From the NCBI RefSeq assembly GCF_036381655.1, contig NZ_DASVCJ010000065.1, positions 173,630-237,629 of the forward strand: 64,000 nucleotides of DNA, given 5' to 3'. The position numbers were made by a program, and so were the translations under genes. The notes below the pieces were generated by a model. The model ran no database searches, was not told the DNA's origin, and saw nothing but the letters and a program-made list of their open reading frames with translations. Shown here in pieces: positions 1 to 7,642 of the stretch (within the stretch, counting starts at the first letter, position 1; each line of letters starts with the position of its first letter). Source of the DNA: Ferrovibrio sp036381655. GTDB lineage: Bacteria; Pseudomonadota; Alphaproteobacteria; Ferrovibrionales; Ferrovibrionaceae.

Positions 1-1226
1 GCCCAGTGGATGTCCTGCATGCAGCCGAGGCTGTCGCTGGGGACGTCGACGCCGAGCAGCGTCTGCATGCCGTCGTTCCAGGCATGCGGCAGATCGGCAA
101 CCGGCAGATCGCCATGCAGCAAGGCCTGCTCCAGCCGGTAGCGCAGGATGATATGCGCCGGATAGGTCACTTCATCGGCATCCACCCGGATCAGGTCGGG
201 GCGGACCTGGGTGTAGAGGCGGGCAAGATTGTCGGCCGACCAGGCTTCGCCCTCGCCCTTGAACGCCTTGCGCAGGATCGGCGCCGCATAAGCGAGGAAT
301 TCCGGTCCCCGGCAGACCTGCATTTCGATCAGCAGGCTCTGGCTTTCGTGCAGCGTCATGCCGCGCGCTTCGCCGACCGGCTGGTTGCGCCAGAATTTCG
401 GCAGGCCCAGTTCGTACAGGGCATGGCCGGTTTCATGCAGCACGCCCATCAGGCTCTTGGCAAAATCGCCTTCGTGATAGCGCGTGGTGATCCGCACATC
501 CGTCGGCACGCCGCCCGTGAACGGATGCAGGCTGACATCGAGGCGGCCATGACGGAAATCGAAGCCGAGCGCCTTCATGAAGCGCAGCCCGACCTGCCGC
601 TGCGTCTCGGTGGCGAAATCGCCCTTCGGCACCAGCGGCGCCGGCTTCTTCGCCTGGCGCGCCATCGCCTTGTCGATGAAGGCGGGCAGAAAGCCGCCCA
701 GGTCGGCGAACAAAGCGTCGATGGTGGCCGCTTTGCCGTCGGGCTCGTATTCATCCAGCAACGCATCATACGGCGCGACGCCGAACGCGGCCGCCTTCGC
801 CGCCGCCACCTCGCGGGTCAATTCCAGCACCGGGTGAAACGCCGTGGCAAAGCTCTTGAAATGATCTTCCTGCCGTGCCTTGCGCCAGACCATCTCGCAA
901 TTCAGCACCGCCTTCGAGCGCGCCTCGACCAGCTTCGGCGTCAGCGCCGTGGCATGGCGCCACTGCCGCTGCATCTCGCGCAGATTGGCCGCCTGCCACT
1001 CGTTGAGCTGGTCCTTCTGCGTCTCGGCCTCGCCGAGGAGATCGCCAAGCCGCGGATCGGTCAGCCACTCATGGCGGATCACGCTGAGCGTCGCGATCTG
1101 CTCGGCGCGCACCTTGGCGCCGCCCTCGGGCATCATGGTCGACTGGTCCCAGCCGAGCACCGCCAGCGCGCCATTGACAGCGGCAATCCGGCGAAAGCGC
1201 TGTTCCAGGGCCTTGTAGCTTTTCAT
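1..1226 (-). CDS. Carboxypeptidase Taq family (M32) metallopeptidase, C-terminus outside the window
   Basis: The reading frame opens at an ATG (complement of 1224-1226) and stays open to the window edge, giving about 408 residues. The M32 zinc motif HETGH lies at about residues 264-268, followed by the family signature HESQS that supplies the third metal ligand. M32 enzymes are cytoplasmic metallocarboxypeptidases that trim C-terminal residues from peptides and are usually about 500 residues, so some 80-100 residues are missing here because of the window cut, not because of damage. The gene begins 3 bases after the surf1 stop and may be the last cotranscribed gene of the oxidase operon, although nothing links its function to the oxidase. 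Confidence 0.93.
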   Translation of the reverse strand, partial: MKSYKALEQRFRRIAAVNGALAVLGWDQSTMMPEGGAKVRAEQIATLSVIRHEWLTDPRLGDLLGEAETQKDQLNEWQAANLREMQRQWRHATALTPKLVEARSKAVLNCEMVWRKARQEDHFKSFATAFHPVLELTREVAAAKAAAFGVAPYDALLDEYEPDGKAATIDALFADLGGFLPAFIDKAMARQAKKPAPLVPKGDFATETQRQVGLRFMKALGFDFRHGRLDVSLHPFTGGVPTDVRITTRYHEGDFAKSLMGVLHETGHALYELGLPKFWRNQPVGEARGMTLHESQSLLIEMQVCRGPEFLAYAAPILRKAFKGEGEAWSADNLARLYTQVRPDLIRVDADEVTYPAHIILRYRLEQALLHGDLPVADLPHAWNDGMQTLLGVDVPSDSLGCMQDIHW

Positions 1227-1229
1227 AGC

Positions 1230-1958
1230 CTAGTCCTTGGACGCAGTATCGCGCGCCCGCCGCCGATGCCATAGCACATAAATCAGGGCCAGGACGATGG
1301 CGCCGCCATACCAGGTGACGGCGTATTCCAGATGGTTATTGGGGAAATCGACCCGCGTCTGGCCCCCGACCGGTGCCCCGCCGGGCACCGGCGTGTCGTC
1401 GGCATCCACGATCAGGGCCGGAACCTCGCCGATCCCGGCCAGTTGCGCCATCGCCGCCAGATCGGGGTAAAGCCACAGATTCCTCGCCGGATCGTTGTCC
1501 GGGGTGAACAATCCCGGCCCCCAGGCCTTATGGGCGATGCCGCGAACCGTCTGCTCGCCCTGCAGCAAGCCCGCCTCGCGCCGCGACCGGTCCTTCTTCT
1601 CCGGCGGAATCCAGCCGCGATCGACGAAAACATAGCCCGGCGCGTCGCTGCGCTTGAGCGGCACCAGGACGTGATAGCCGAAATTGCCCCGCTTCGAATG
1701 CGCCATGAGGTGGAATTCATGGCTGTTGTCGAAGGTGCCCGTCACGACGACGCGGCGGTAGTTCCATTCGGCCGGATCCAGCACGCCGGCCGGCAAGGGC
1801 ACCGGCGCGGCCTCGAGGCCATGCTGCACCGTCGCGATGAGGTCCAGTTTCCAGAACAGCCGCTGGACCTGCCAGGTTCCGAGCGCCAGGAGGACGATCA
1901 GGGCAGGGATGGTGATCACGGTCGGCCAGAAGGCTGGCCGGGAACCTAATATTTTCAA
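1230..1958 (-). CDS. surf1: SURF1 family cytochrome c oxidase assembly protein
   Basis: This 242-residue protein has the SURF1 layout: one N-terminal membrane helix (about residues 11-32), a large periplasmic domain, and a second helix near residues 213-230 followed by a basic tail. SURF1 (Shy1) helps insert heme a into subunit I of aa3 oxidases. The central block with GWIPPEKKDRS and the late sequence NNHLEYAVTWYGG are typical of the family. It lies four bases downstream of the DUF983 gene in the same direction, inside the oxidase operon, which agrees with its function. Confidence 0.93.
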   Translation of the reverse strand: MKILGSRPAFWPTVITIPALIVLLALGTWQVQRLFWKLDLIATVQHGLEAAPVPLPAGVLDPAEWNYRRVVVTGTFDNSHEFHLMAHSKRGNFGYHVLVPLKRSDAPGYVFVDRGWIPPEKKDRSRREAGLLQGEQTVRGIAHKAWGPGLFTPDNDPARNLWLYPDLAAMAQLAGIGEVPALIVDADDTPVPGGAPVGGQTRVDFPNNHLEYAVTWYGGAIVLALIYVLWHRRRARDTASKD

Positions 1959-1962
1959 TGTA

Positions 1963-2340
1963 TCACTCGCGCAGCAATTCGATATCGGAAGACGCCTTGT
2001 GGCGGAATTGTAGCGCGATGAGCGTGGCTTTGAAGGGTCGGAGCATCAGAATGGAGCCGCCCAGGATCAGCGGCGTCCACAGGACGAGATGCAGCCAGAG
2101 CGGCGGGCCGAATTTCAGTTCGACCCACAGCGCCAGTCCGACCACGATGAAACCGAGGATCAGGATGACGAAAACGGCCGGGCCGTCGCCGGCGTCGATC
2201 TTGCTGTAATCGAGGCTGCAATTCGGACAGTCTGGCCGGAGCGTCAAAAGCCCATTGAAGACCGGGGCTTCGCCGCAGCGGGGGCAGCGGCAGCGAAGCC
2301 CGGTCGAAAAGGGAGACAATGACGGATAGAATTCCGTCAT
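1963..2340 (-). CDS. DUF983 family membrane protein
   Basis: This is a 125-residue protein. An N-terminal zinc-ribbon-like part carries two CxxC pairs (CRCPRCGEA near residue 16 and DCPNC near residue 37), followed by two hydrophobic segments at about 55-75 and 82-100. This is the DUF983 pattern. DUF983 genes commonly sit between coxC and surf1 in alphaproteobacterial oxidase operons, as here, so a role in oxidase assembly or metal handling is plausible but is inference. The gene starts four bases after the ctaE stop, so it is almost certainly cotranscribed. Confidence 0.85.
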   Translation of the reverse strand: MTEFYPSLSPFSTGLRCRCPRCGEAPVFNGLLTLRPDCPNCSLDYSKIDAGDGPAVFVILILGFIVVGLALWVELKFGPPLWLHLVLWTPLILGGSILMLRPFKATLIALQFRHKASSDIELLRE

Positions 2341-2344
2341 CGCC

Positions 2345-3163
2345 TTAATGGGCCGCGTGAGCGGCGCCCGACGAACCCCACCAGTAGATGGCGGTGAACA
2401 GGAACAGCCAGACGACGTCGACGAAATGCCAGTACCAGGCGGCCGCCTCGAAGCCGAAATGCTGGTCCGGCTTGAAGTGGCCCTTCATGGCCCGGATCAG
2501 GCAGACGAGCAGGAAGATCGTGCCGACGATGACATGGAAGCCGTGGAAGCCGGTCGCCATGTAGAAGGTCGACGAATAGATGCCGTCCTTGAAGCCGAAG
2601 GCGGCGTGGCTGTACTCGAAGGCCTGACAGCTGGTGAACAGCAGGCCGAGAATGACGGTCAGCGTCAGGCCCTGCACCAGACCCTTGCGGTCGTTATGCA
2701 GCAGGGCATGGTGCGCCCAGGTCACCGTCGTGCCGGACAGCAGCAGGATCAGCGTGTTGATGAACGGCAATTCCCAGGGATCGAAAGTCTCGATGCCCGC
2801 CGGCGGCCACTGATGGTTGATCGCCTCGGTCGGGAATAGCGCGGCGTTGAAGAAGGCCCAGAACCAGGCGACGAAGAACATCACCTCGGAGGCGATGAAC
2901 AGCAGCATGCCGTAGCGCAGGTGAAGCTGCACGACCGGCGTGTGGTGCCCCTCGACATGGGCTTCGCGGATGACGTCGCGCCACCAGGCGATCATCGTGT
3001 AGAGCACGATGAGAAGGCCGGGGACGATCCAGAGATAGCCATGGCCATGGAAGCCGGCGACAGCGCCGAGCGCCAGGACGAAGGCGCCGATGGAGCCGGT
3101 GACCGGCCATGGGCTCGGGTCGACGAGATGGTAATCGTGATTGCGGGCGCTGCTGGCGGCCAT
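2345..3163 (-). CDS. ctaE: Cytochrome c oxidase subunit III
   Basis: This 272-residue protein has seven hydrophobic segments, the usual topology of aa3 subunit III. Recognisable family stretches include the N-terminal YHLVDPSPWPVTGS, the SEVMFFVAWFWAFF helix containing the conserved Glu, and the C-terminal YWHFVDVVWLFLF. Subunit III is an integral, lipid-binding subunit that stabilises proton uptake by subunit I. It follows ctaG with a 38-base gap and precedes DUF983 by 4 bases in the oxidase operon. Confidence 0.97.
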   Translation of the reverse strand: MAASSARNHDYHLVDPSPWPVTGSIGAFVLALGAVAGFHGHGYLWIVPGLLIVLYTMIAWWRDVIREAHVEGHHTPVVQLHLRYGMLLFIASEVMFFVAWFWAFFNAALFPTEAINHQWPPAGIETFDPWELPFINTLILLLSGTTVTWAHHALLHNDRKGLVQGLTLTVILGLLFTSCQAFEYSHAAFGFKDGIYSSTFYMATGFHGFHVIVGTIFLLVCLIRAMKGHFKPDQHFGFEAAAWYWHFVDVVWLFLFTAIYWWGSSGAAHAAH

Positions 3164-3201
3164 GTGGTCTTACCCCCTAGTTACGCAGTCGTTGCACATA
3201 C

Positions 3202-3795
3202 TCAGTTCACCGATCTTGCGGCGGAGCCGCGATCGGAAACCTGTTTCTCCCCTTCCTCCACGCGGAAGAAGGTGTAGCTCAAGGTGATCGTCGTGACATC
3301 CCGCGTCTGCGGATCCTTGAGCAGCTTCGGATCGACGTAGAACGACACCGGCATGTCGACGGTCTGCCCCGGATTCAGCCGTTGCTCGGTGAAGCAGAAG
3401 CAGGCGATCTTGTTGAAATACTGTCCGGCCTTGTCGGGCGTGACGTTGAATGCCGCCTGGCCGGTGATGGCCTGATCGGTCGGGTTGCTGGCGCGATAGA
3501 AGATCAGCGTCTCCTCGCCCGGACGGACCGTGACCTGGCGCTGCTCGGGCTGGAATTTCCAGGGCATGCCGGGCGCCACGTCCGCGTTGAAGCGGACCTT
3601 GACCGTGCGCTCGGTCGGGTCGGTCACGCCAGGCGCCGACTCGGCCCGCAGCGGCGTGCCGGAAAAGCCGGTGACGCGGCAGAACAGGGAATATAGCGGC
3701 GCCGAGGCGAAGGCGCCGCCCAGCATCAGGGCGGCGACGGCGCCGCAGATGGCCGCGATGCGCAGATTGCGCCTGCTGCCGGGCTGGCGGCTCAT
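3202..3795 (-). CDS. ctaG: Cytochrome c oxidase copper chaperone CtaG/Cox11
   Basis: This is a 197-residue protein with one N-terminal membrane anchor (about residues 14-34) and a periplasmic immunoglobulin-like domain. The copper-binding CFCF motif of Cox11 is present (KIACFCFTEQ, about residues 131-140). Cox11 delivers copper to the CuB site of subunit I. The start codon overlaps the stop of the small upstream gene in an ATGA arrangement, indicating translational coupling within the operon. Confidence 0.95.
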   Translation of the reverse strand: MSRQPGSRRNLRIAAICGAVAALMLGGAFASAPLYSLFCRVTGFSGTPLRAESAPGVTDPTERTVKVRFNADVAPGMPWKFQPEQRQVTVRPGEETLIFYRASNPTDQAITGQAAFNVTPDKAGQYFNKIACFCFTEQRLNPGQTVDMPVSFYVDPKLLKDPQTRDVTTITLSYTFFRVEEGEKQVSDRGSAARSVN

Positions 3796-3926
3796 TGCCC
3801 ACCTCCGGTCATCTTGGCGATGGTGATCAGGTAAAACAGGATCACCAGCGCCAGCAGAACACCGCCCAAAGCATAATTGCGCGCCCTGCGGCGCTTATGG
3901 TGGTCGTGAAGAGGCATGGCGCTCAT
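3792..3926 (-). CDS. Small CoxF-like single-helix membrane protein in the oxidase operon
   Basis: This 44-residue frame starts at an ATG (complement of 3924-3926) with an in-frame ATG three codons later. It has a basic, histidine-rich N-terminus (MPLHDHHKRRRARN) and one membrane helix. Its start overlaps the ctaB stop (ATGA) and its stop overlaps the ctaG start (ATGA), so it fills the gap between them exactly, which is strong evidence that it is a real gene. Tiny proteins are often found at this place in alphaproteobacterial operons and are annotated as CoxF-like. The function is not established; an assembly or subunit role is inference. Confidence 0.8.
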   Translation of the reverse strand: MSAMPLHDHHKRRRARNYALGGVLLALVILFYLITIAKMTGGGQ

Positions 3927-4858
3927 GCTCTCCAGCCCAATCCATGTTCCGCCAGCAGCAGGGCGAAGAGCAGGAAGAGGTACAGGATCGAATAGGCGAA
4001 CATGTGCTTCGCCGGGCGATCCGTCTCGCTGCGCCAGATGCGCAGCGCCAGCAGGAGGAAAATCGCCCCGAGCAGCGCGGCGACGCTGCCGTAAAGCGGG
4101 CCAGCCAGCCCGAGCGCCCAGGGTGCCAGCGTCAGCGGCACCAGCAGCAGGCTGTAGATCAGGATCTGCCGGCGCGTCTCGCGGGCGCCGGCGACGACGG
4201 GCAGCATCGGCACGCCGGCGCGCGCGTAATCGTCCGAGCGATACAGCGCCAGCGCCCAGAAATGCGGCGGCGTCCACATGAAGATGATGGCGAACAGCAG
4301 GACCGGCATCAGGCTGAGATCGCCGGTCACCGCCGCCCAGCCGATCATCGGCGGGAAGGCGCCGGCGGCGCCGCCGATCACGATGTTCTGCGGCGTGCGC
4401 CGCTTCAGCCACATCGTGTAGATGAAGACATAGAAGCCGATGGTCAGCGCCAGGATGGCCGCCGCCACCCAGTTCACCGCCAGGCCCATGACGATGACCG
4501 AGCCGACGGCGAGCACGCTGCCGAAGCCGAGCGCCTCGTCGCGGCTGACCCGGCCCTGCGGGATCGGCCGACCGCGCGTGCGCGCCATCACGGCATCAAT
4601 ATCGGCGTCATACCACATGTTGATCGCACCGGATGCCCCGGCGCCGATGGCGATGCACAGCAAGGCGGTGACGGCCAGTGTCGGATGCAGGCTGCCCGGC
4701 GCCAGGACCAGCCCGACCAGGCCGGTGAACACCACCAGCGACATCACCCGCGGCTTCAGCAAGGCCAGATAGTCGGCCGGCTGCGCCTCGCGGCAAACCG
4801 TTTCGAGGCCGGCAGAGCCGGCCTCGTCGCGTTCCGTGATATAACTCGCGTCCGTCAC
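3923..4858 (-). CDS. ctaB: Protoheme IX farnesyltransferase (heme O synthase)
   Basis: This 311-residue UbiA-superfamily membrane protein has about nine hydrophobic segments. It carries the aspartate-rich prenyl-diphosphate motif in NMWYDADIDAVMARTRGRP (about residues 119-137) and a second polar loop with YRSDDYARAGVPMLP. It transfers a farnesyl group to protoheme to make heme O, the first step towards heme A for the aa3 oxidase. It lies between ctaD and the small CoxF-like gene. A strong hairpin separates it from ctaD, suggesting a lower expression level than the structural subunits. Confidence 0.96.
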   Translation of the reverse strand: MTDASYITERDEAGSAGLETVCREAQPADYLALLKPRVMSLVVFTGLVGLVLAPGSLHPTLAVTALLCIAIGAGASGAINMWYDADIDAVMARTRGRPIPQGRVSRDEALGFGSVLAVGSVIVMGLAVNWVAAAILALTIGFYVFIYTMWLKRRTPQNIVIGGAAGAFPPMIGWAAVTGDLSLMPVLLFAIIFMWTPPHFWALALYRSDDYARAGVPMLPVVAGARETRRQILIYSLLLVPLTLAPWALGLAGPLYGSVAALLGAIFLLLALRIWRSETDRPAKHMFAYSILYLFLLFALLLAEHGLGWRA

Positions 4859-4882
4859 TGATACTCTCCCGCGGCCCGGAAG

Positions 4883-4907
4883 GTAAGGCCGGGCCGCCCG
4901 GCCTTAC
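4883..4907 (-). terminator. Intercistronic hairpin between ctaD and ctaB
   Basis: GTAAGGCCGGG (4883-4893) pairs perfectly with CCCGGCCTTAC (4897-4907), giving an 11-bp stem around a three-base loop in the 60-bp gap between the ctaD stop and the ctaB start. No T-tract follows on the minus strand, so this looks more like an mRNA-stabilising or partial attenuating hairpin than a full terminator. Its likely effect, inferred, is to keep ctaC-ctaD mRNA more abundant than the assembly genes. Confidence 0.7.
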
Positions 4908-4918
4908 GCAATCCGGTC

Positions 4919-6529
4919 CTACTTGATGACCGGCAGCTTTTCGTACTGGTGGAACGGCGGCGGCGAGGACAGGGTCCATTCCAGCGTCGTCGCACCCTCG
5001 CCCCACGGGTTGTCGGCCACCCGCTTCTTGCGGATGAAGGCGTAGATCACCGAGCAGACGAAGAACAGCGTCGAGCCGAAGGCGATATACGAGCCGATCG
5101 AGGCGATGTAGTTCCAGCCGGCGAAGGCATCCGGATAATCCGGGATGCGCCGCGGCATGCCCTGCAGCCCGAGGAAGTGCATCGGGAAGAAGGTCAGGTT
5201 CACGCCGATGAAGGTGGTCCAGAAATGGATCTGGCCCGCCGTCTCGCTCAGCTCATAGCCGGTCATCTTGCCGAACCAGTAGTAGAAGCCGGCGAAGATG
5301 GCGAACACGGCGCCGAGGCTGAGCACGTAGTGGAAATGCGCCACCACGTAATAGGTGTCCTGCATGTAGGTGTCGATGCCGGCATTGGCCAGCACGACGC
5401 CGGTCACGCCGCCCACCGTGAACAGGAAGATGAAGCCGATGGCGAACAGCATCGGCACCTTGAACTCGATCGAGCCGCCCCACATCGTGGCGATCCAGGA
5501 GAAGATCTTCACGCCGGTCGGCACCGCGATCACCATGGTGGCCGCGGTGAAATAGGCGCGGGTGTCGACGGCGATGCCGGTGGTGTACATGTGGTGCGCC
5601 CACACGACGAAGCCGACCACGCCGATGGCGACCATCGCGTAGGCCATGCCGAGATAACCGAACACCGGCTTGCGCGAAAAGGTCGAGATCACCTGGCTGA
5701 TGATGCCGAAGCCCGGCAGGATCAGGATGTAGACTTCGGGGTGGCCGAAGAACCAGAACAGGTGCTGGAACAGGACCGGATCGCCGCCCATCTCAGGCTT
5801 GAAGAAGGCCGTGCCGAAATAGCGGTCGGTCAGCAGCATGGTGATGCCGCCCGCCAGAACCGGCAGCGAGAGCAGCAGCAGGAAGGCGGTGACCAGCACC
5901 GACCAGACGAACAGCGGCATCTTGTGCAGGGTCATGCCCGGCGCACGCATGTTGAAGATGGTGGTGATGAAGTTGATCGCGCCCAGGATCGAGGACGCGC
6001 CCGCGATATGCATGCTCAGGATCGTCAGGGCGACCGCCGGGCCGGGATGGCCGACATCGGAGCTGAGCGGCGGATAGAGCGTCCAGCCGGTACCGGCGCC
6101 GTTGCCGCCGGCCGGCCCCTCCACGAAGACGGAGAGCAGCAGCAGCAGGATCGCCGGGATCAGCAGCCAGAAGGAAATGTTGTTCATGCGCGGGAACGCC
6201 ATATCCGGCGCGCCGATCATCAGCGGCACGAACCAGTTGCCGAAACCGCCGATCATCGCCGGCATGACCATGAAGAAGATCATCAGCAGCGCATGGCCGG
6301 TGACCAGCACGTTGAAGAGCTGATGGTTGCCGCCGAGGATGCCGTCGCCCGGGTTCATCAGCTCGGCGCGCATCAGCACCGAGAAGAGGCCGCCGAGCAG
6401 ACCCGCCACGATGGCGAAGATCAGATACATCGTGCCGATGTCTTTGTGGTTGGTCGAATAGACCCACCGGCGCCAGCCGGTCGGATGGTCGTGATGGGCG
6501 TGATCTGCTTGGGCGTGGGCATGAGCCAT
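4919..6529 (-). CDS. ctaD: Cytochrome c oxidase subunit I (aa3 type)
   Basis: This 536-residue protein has twelve membrane helices, the catalytic subunit that binds heme a and the heme a3-CuB centre. The binuclear-site motif WFFGHPEVYILILPGFG supplies a CuB histidine and the cross-linked tyrosine. The HHMYTTG loop and the VAHFHYVLS segment carry the remaining CuB and heme histidines, and the full length matches the family. It starts 24 bases after the ctaC stop and is expressed from the ctaC promoter. Confidence 0.98.
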   Translation of the reverse strand: MAHAHAQADHAHHDHPTGWRRWVYSTNHKDIGTMYLIFAIVAGLLGGLFSVLMRAELMNPGDGILGGNHQLFNVLVTGHALLMIFFMVMPAMIGGFGNWFVPLMIGAPDMAFPRMNNISFWLLIPAILLLLLSVFVEGPAGGNGAGTGWTLYPPLSSDVGHPGPAVALTILSMHIAGASSILGAINFITTIFNMRAPGMTLHKMPLFVWSVLVTAFLLLLSLPVLAGGITMLLTDRYFGTAFFKPEMGGDPVLFQHLFWFFGHPEVYILILPGFGIISQVISTFSRKPVFGYLGMAYAMVAIGVVGFVVWAHHMYTTGIAVDTRAYFTAATMVIAVPTGVKIFSWIATMWGGSIEFKVPMLFAIGFIFLFTVGGVTGVVLANAGIDTYMQDTYYVVAHFHYVLSLGAVFAIFAGFYYWFGKMTGYELSETAGQIHFWTTFIGVNLTFFPMHFLGLQGMPRRIPDYPDAFAGWNYIASIGSYIAFGSTLFFVCSVIYAFIRKKRVADNPWGEGATTLEWTLSSPPPFHQYEKLPVIK

Positions 6530-6553
6530 GGCGATCTTCCTTAACTTAACCGT

Positions 6554-7432
6554 TTACTGAGCGTTGCGGGCGTCAGCCAGACGCGGCGAGGACGACTCGC
6601 CGTCCAGCGAGGCGAACTGCTTCTTCGCCTCCTCGACCCACTTGGCATAGGCCTCCTTCGAGACGGCTTTCACCTCGATGGGCATGAAGCCATGCAACTG
6701 GCCGCAAAGTTCCGAGCATTGCCCATAATAGGTGCCTTCGCGCTCGACGCGGAACCAGGTCTCGTTGAGGCGGCCGGGAACGCCGTCCTTCTTCACGCCG
6801 AAGGCCGGCATGGCCCAGGAATGGATCACGTCGGCGGCGGTGACCAGCATGCGCACATCGGTGTTCACCGGCACCACGACCACATTGTCCGTGGTCAGCA
6901 GGCGCGGCTGGCCTGGCTTCAGGTCGGCTTCCTGCACGATGTTGGAATCGAAGGTGAAATTGCCGTTGTCCGGATATTCGTAGGACCAGTACCATTGATG
7001 GCCGATCGCCTTGATGGTGAGCTGGGCGTCGGGCGACTTGTCGCCGTAATACAGCAGCTTGAAGGACGGCACCGCGATCACGATCAGGATCAGGATCGGC
7101 ACCACGGTCCAGACCACCTCGACCAGCGTATGGTGCGAGGTCTTGGACGGGACGGGATTGGCCGAGGCGCGGAAGCGCAGCATCACGTAGATCAGCAGCA
7201 CCAGCACGAAGGCGGTGATCAGGGTGATGATCCACAAAAGCAGGCCGTGGAAATGATGCATCTGATCCGCCACCGGAGTGACGGAGGGCTGCAGGCCGAT
7301 ATGCCAGGGGCTCGGTTGGCCCACGACCTCCTGGGCCAGCGCCGGAACAGCCTTAAAGAGAATGGCCACGACACCAAGCGCCGCAACCCGCAGCGCCAGC
7401 CGGCCAGCGCGCGTAAACCAGTTCCACCCCAT
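6554..7432 (-). CDS. ctaC: Cytochrome c oxidase subunit II
   Basis: This is a 292-residue protein. It has an N-terminal signal/helix region, two membrane helices and a periplasmic cupredoxin domain. The CuA site is intact: DVIHSWAMPAFG, then GQCSELCGQLHGFMP with two cysteines, the histidine and the methionine. It accepts electrons from cytochrome c. It is the first gene of the oxidase operon, and its upstream region is shared with the divergent sensor at 7643. There is no C-terminal cytochrome c extension. Confidence 0.97.
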   Translation of the reverse strand: MGWNWFTRAGRLALRVAALGVVAILFKAVPALAQEVVGQPSPWHIGLQPSVTPVADQMHHFHGLLLWIITLITAFVLVLLIYVMLRFRASANPVPSKTSHHTLVEVVWTVVPILILIVIAVPSFKLLYYGDKSPDAQLTIKAIGHQWYWSYEYPDNGNFTFDSNIVQEADLKPGQPRLLTTDNVVVVPVNTDVRMLVTAADVIHSWAMPAFGVKKDGVPGRLNETWFRVEREGTYYGQCSELCGQLHGFMPIEVKAVSKEAYAKWVEEAKKQFASLDGESSSPRLADARNAQ

Positions 7433-7490
7433 CGTTTTATACCCTCACTTATGGTCGGACAGAGTCTGTATCTTCGAGGACCGGAACATA

Positions 7491-7516
7491 CACTGTGGCC
7501 GCCCCGAGGCACAGTG
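7491..7516. promoter_or_regulatory. Inverted repeat in the ctaC upstream region
   Basis: CACTGTG (7491-7497) is repeated as its perfect reverse complement CACAGTG (7510-7516) with a 12-bp spacer, centred about 70 bp upstream of the ctaC start codon. The size and position suit a dimeric regulator site for the oxidase operon. I cannot assign a regulator family, and the repeat could be chance. Confidence 0.4.
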
Positions 7517-7563
7517 CCCCACGATTATGCGACGATTTGTCGCTCTGCGTCGTGCCGGGCGGT

Positions 7564-7577
7564 TTGATCTTAATCAT
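7564..7577. promoter_or_regulatory. FNR/FixK-like box in the ctaC/sensor divergent promoter
   Basis: The sequence TTGAT-CTTA-ATCAT matches the FNR/FixK consensus TTGAT-N4-ATCAA at nine of ten defined positions. It lies 66-79 bp before the start codon of the sensor gene and about 130-145 bp before ctaC. The 210-bp gap 7433-7642 contains this site and the CACTGTG repeat and no gene. A class II position for the sensor promoter would put its transcript start near 7612. Oxygen control of one or both genes is inferred. Confidence 0.5.
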
Positions 7578-7642
7578 TGATTCGCCTCGCCCTTGCCTAC
7601 CCGGAATGGTCCCCCTAATCTGCCTTCTCAGGGGGTGCGGGC

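Noticed and set aside
4949..6544. A 531-codon open frame antisense to ctaD
   Set aside because: Its translation is rich in Arg, Glu, Asp and His with no motif, and it mirrors a highly conserved oxidase gene. Long antisense frames are expected at this GC content.
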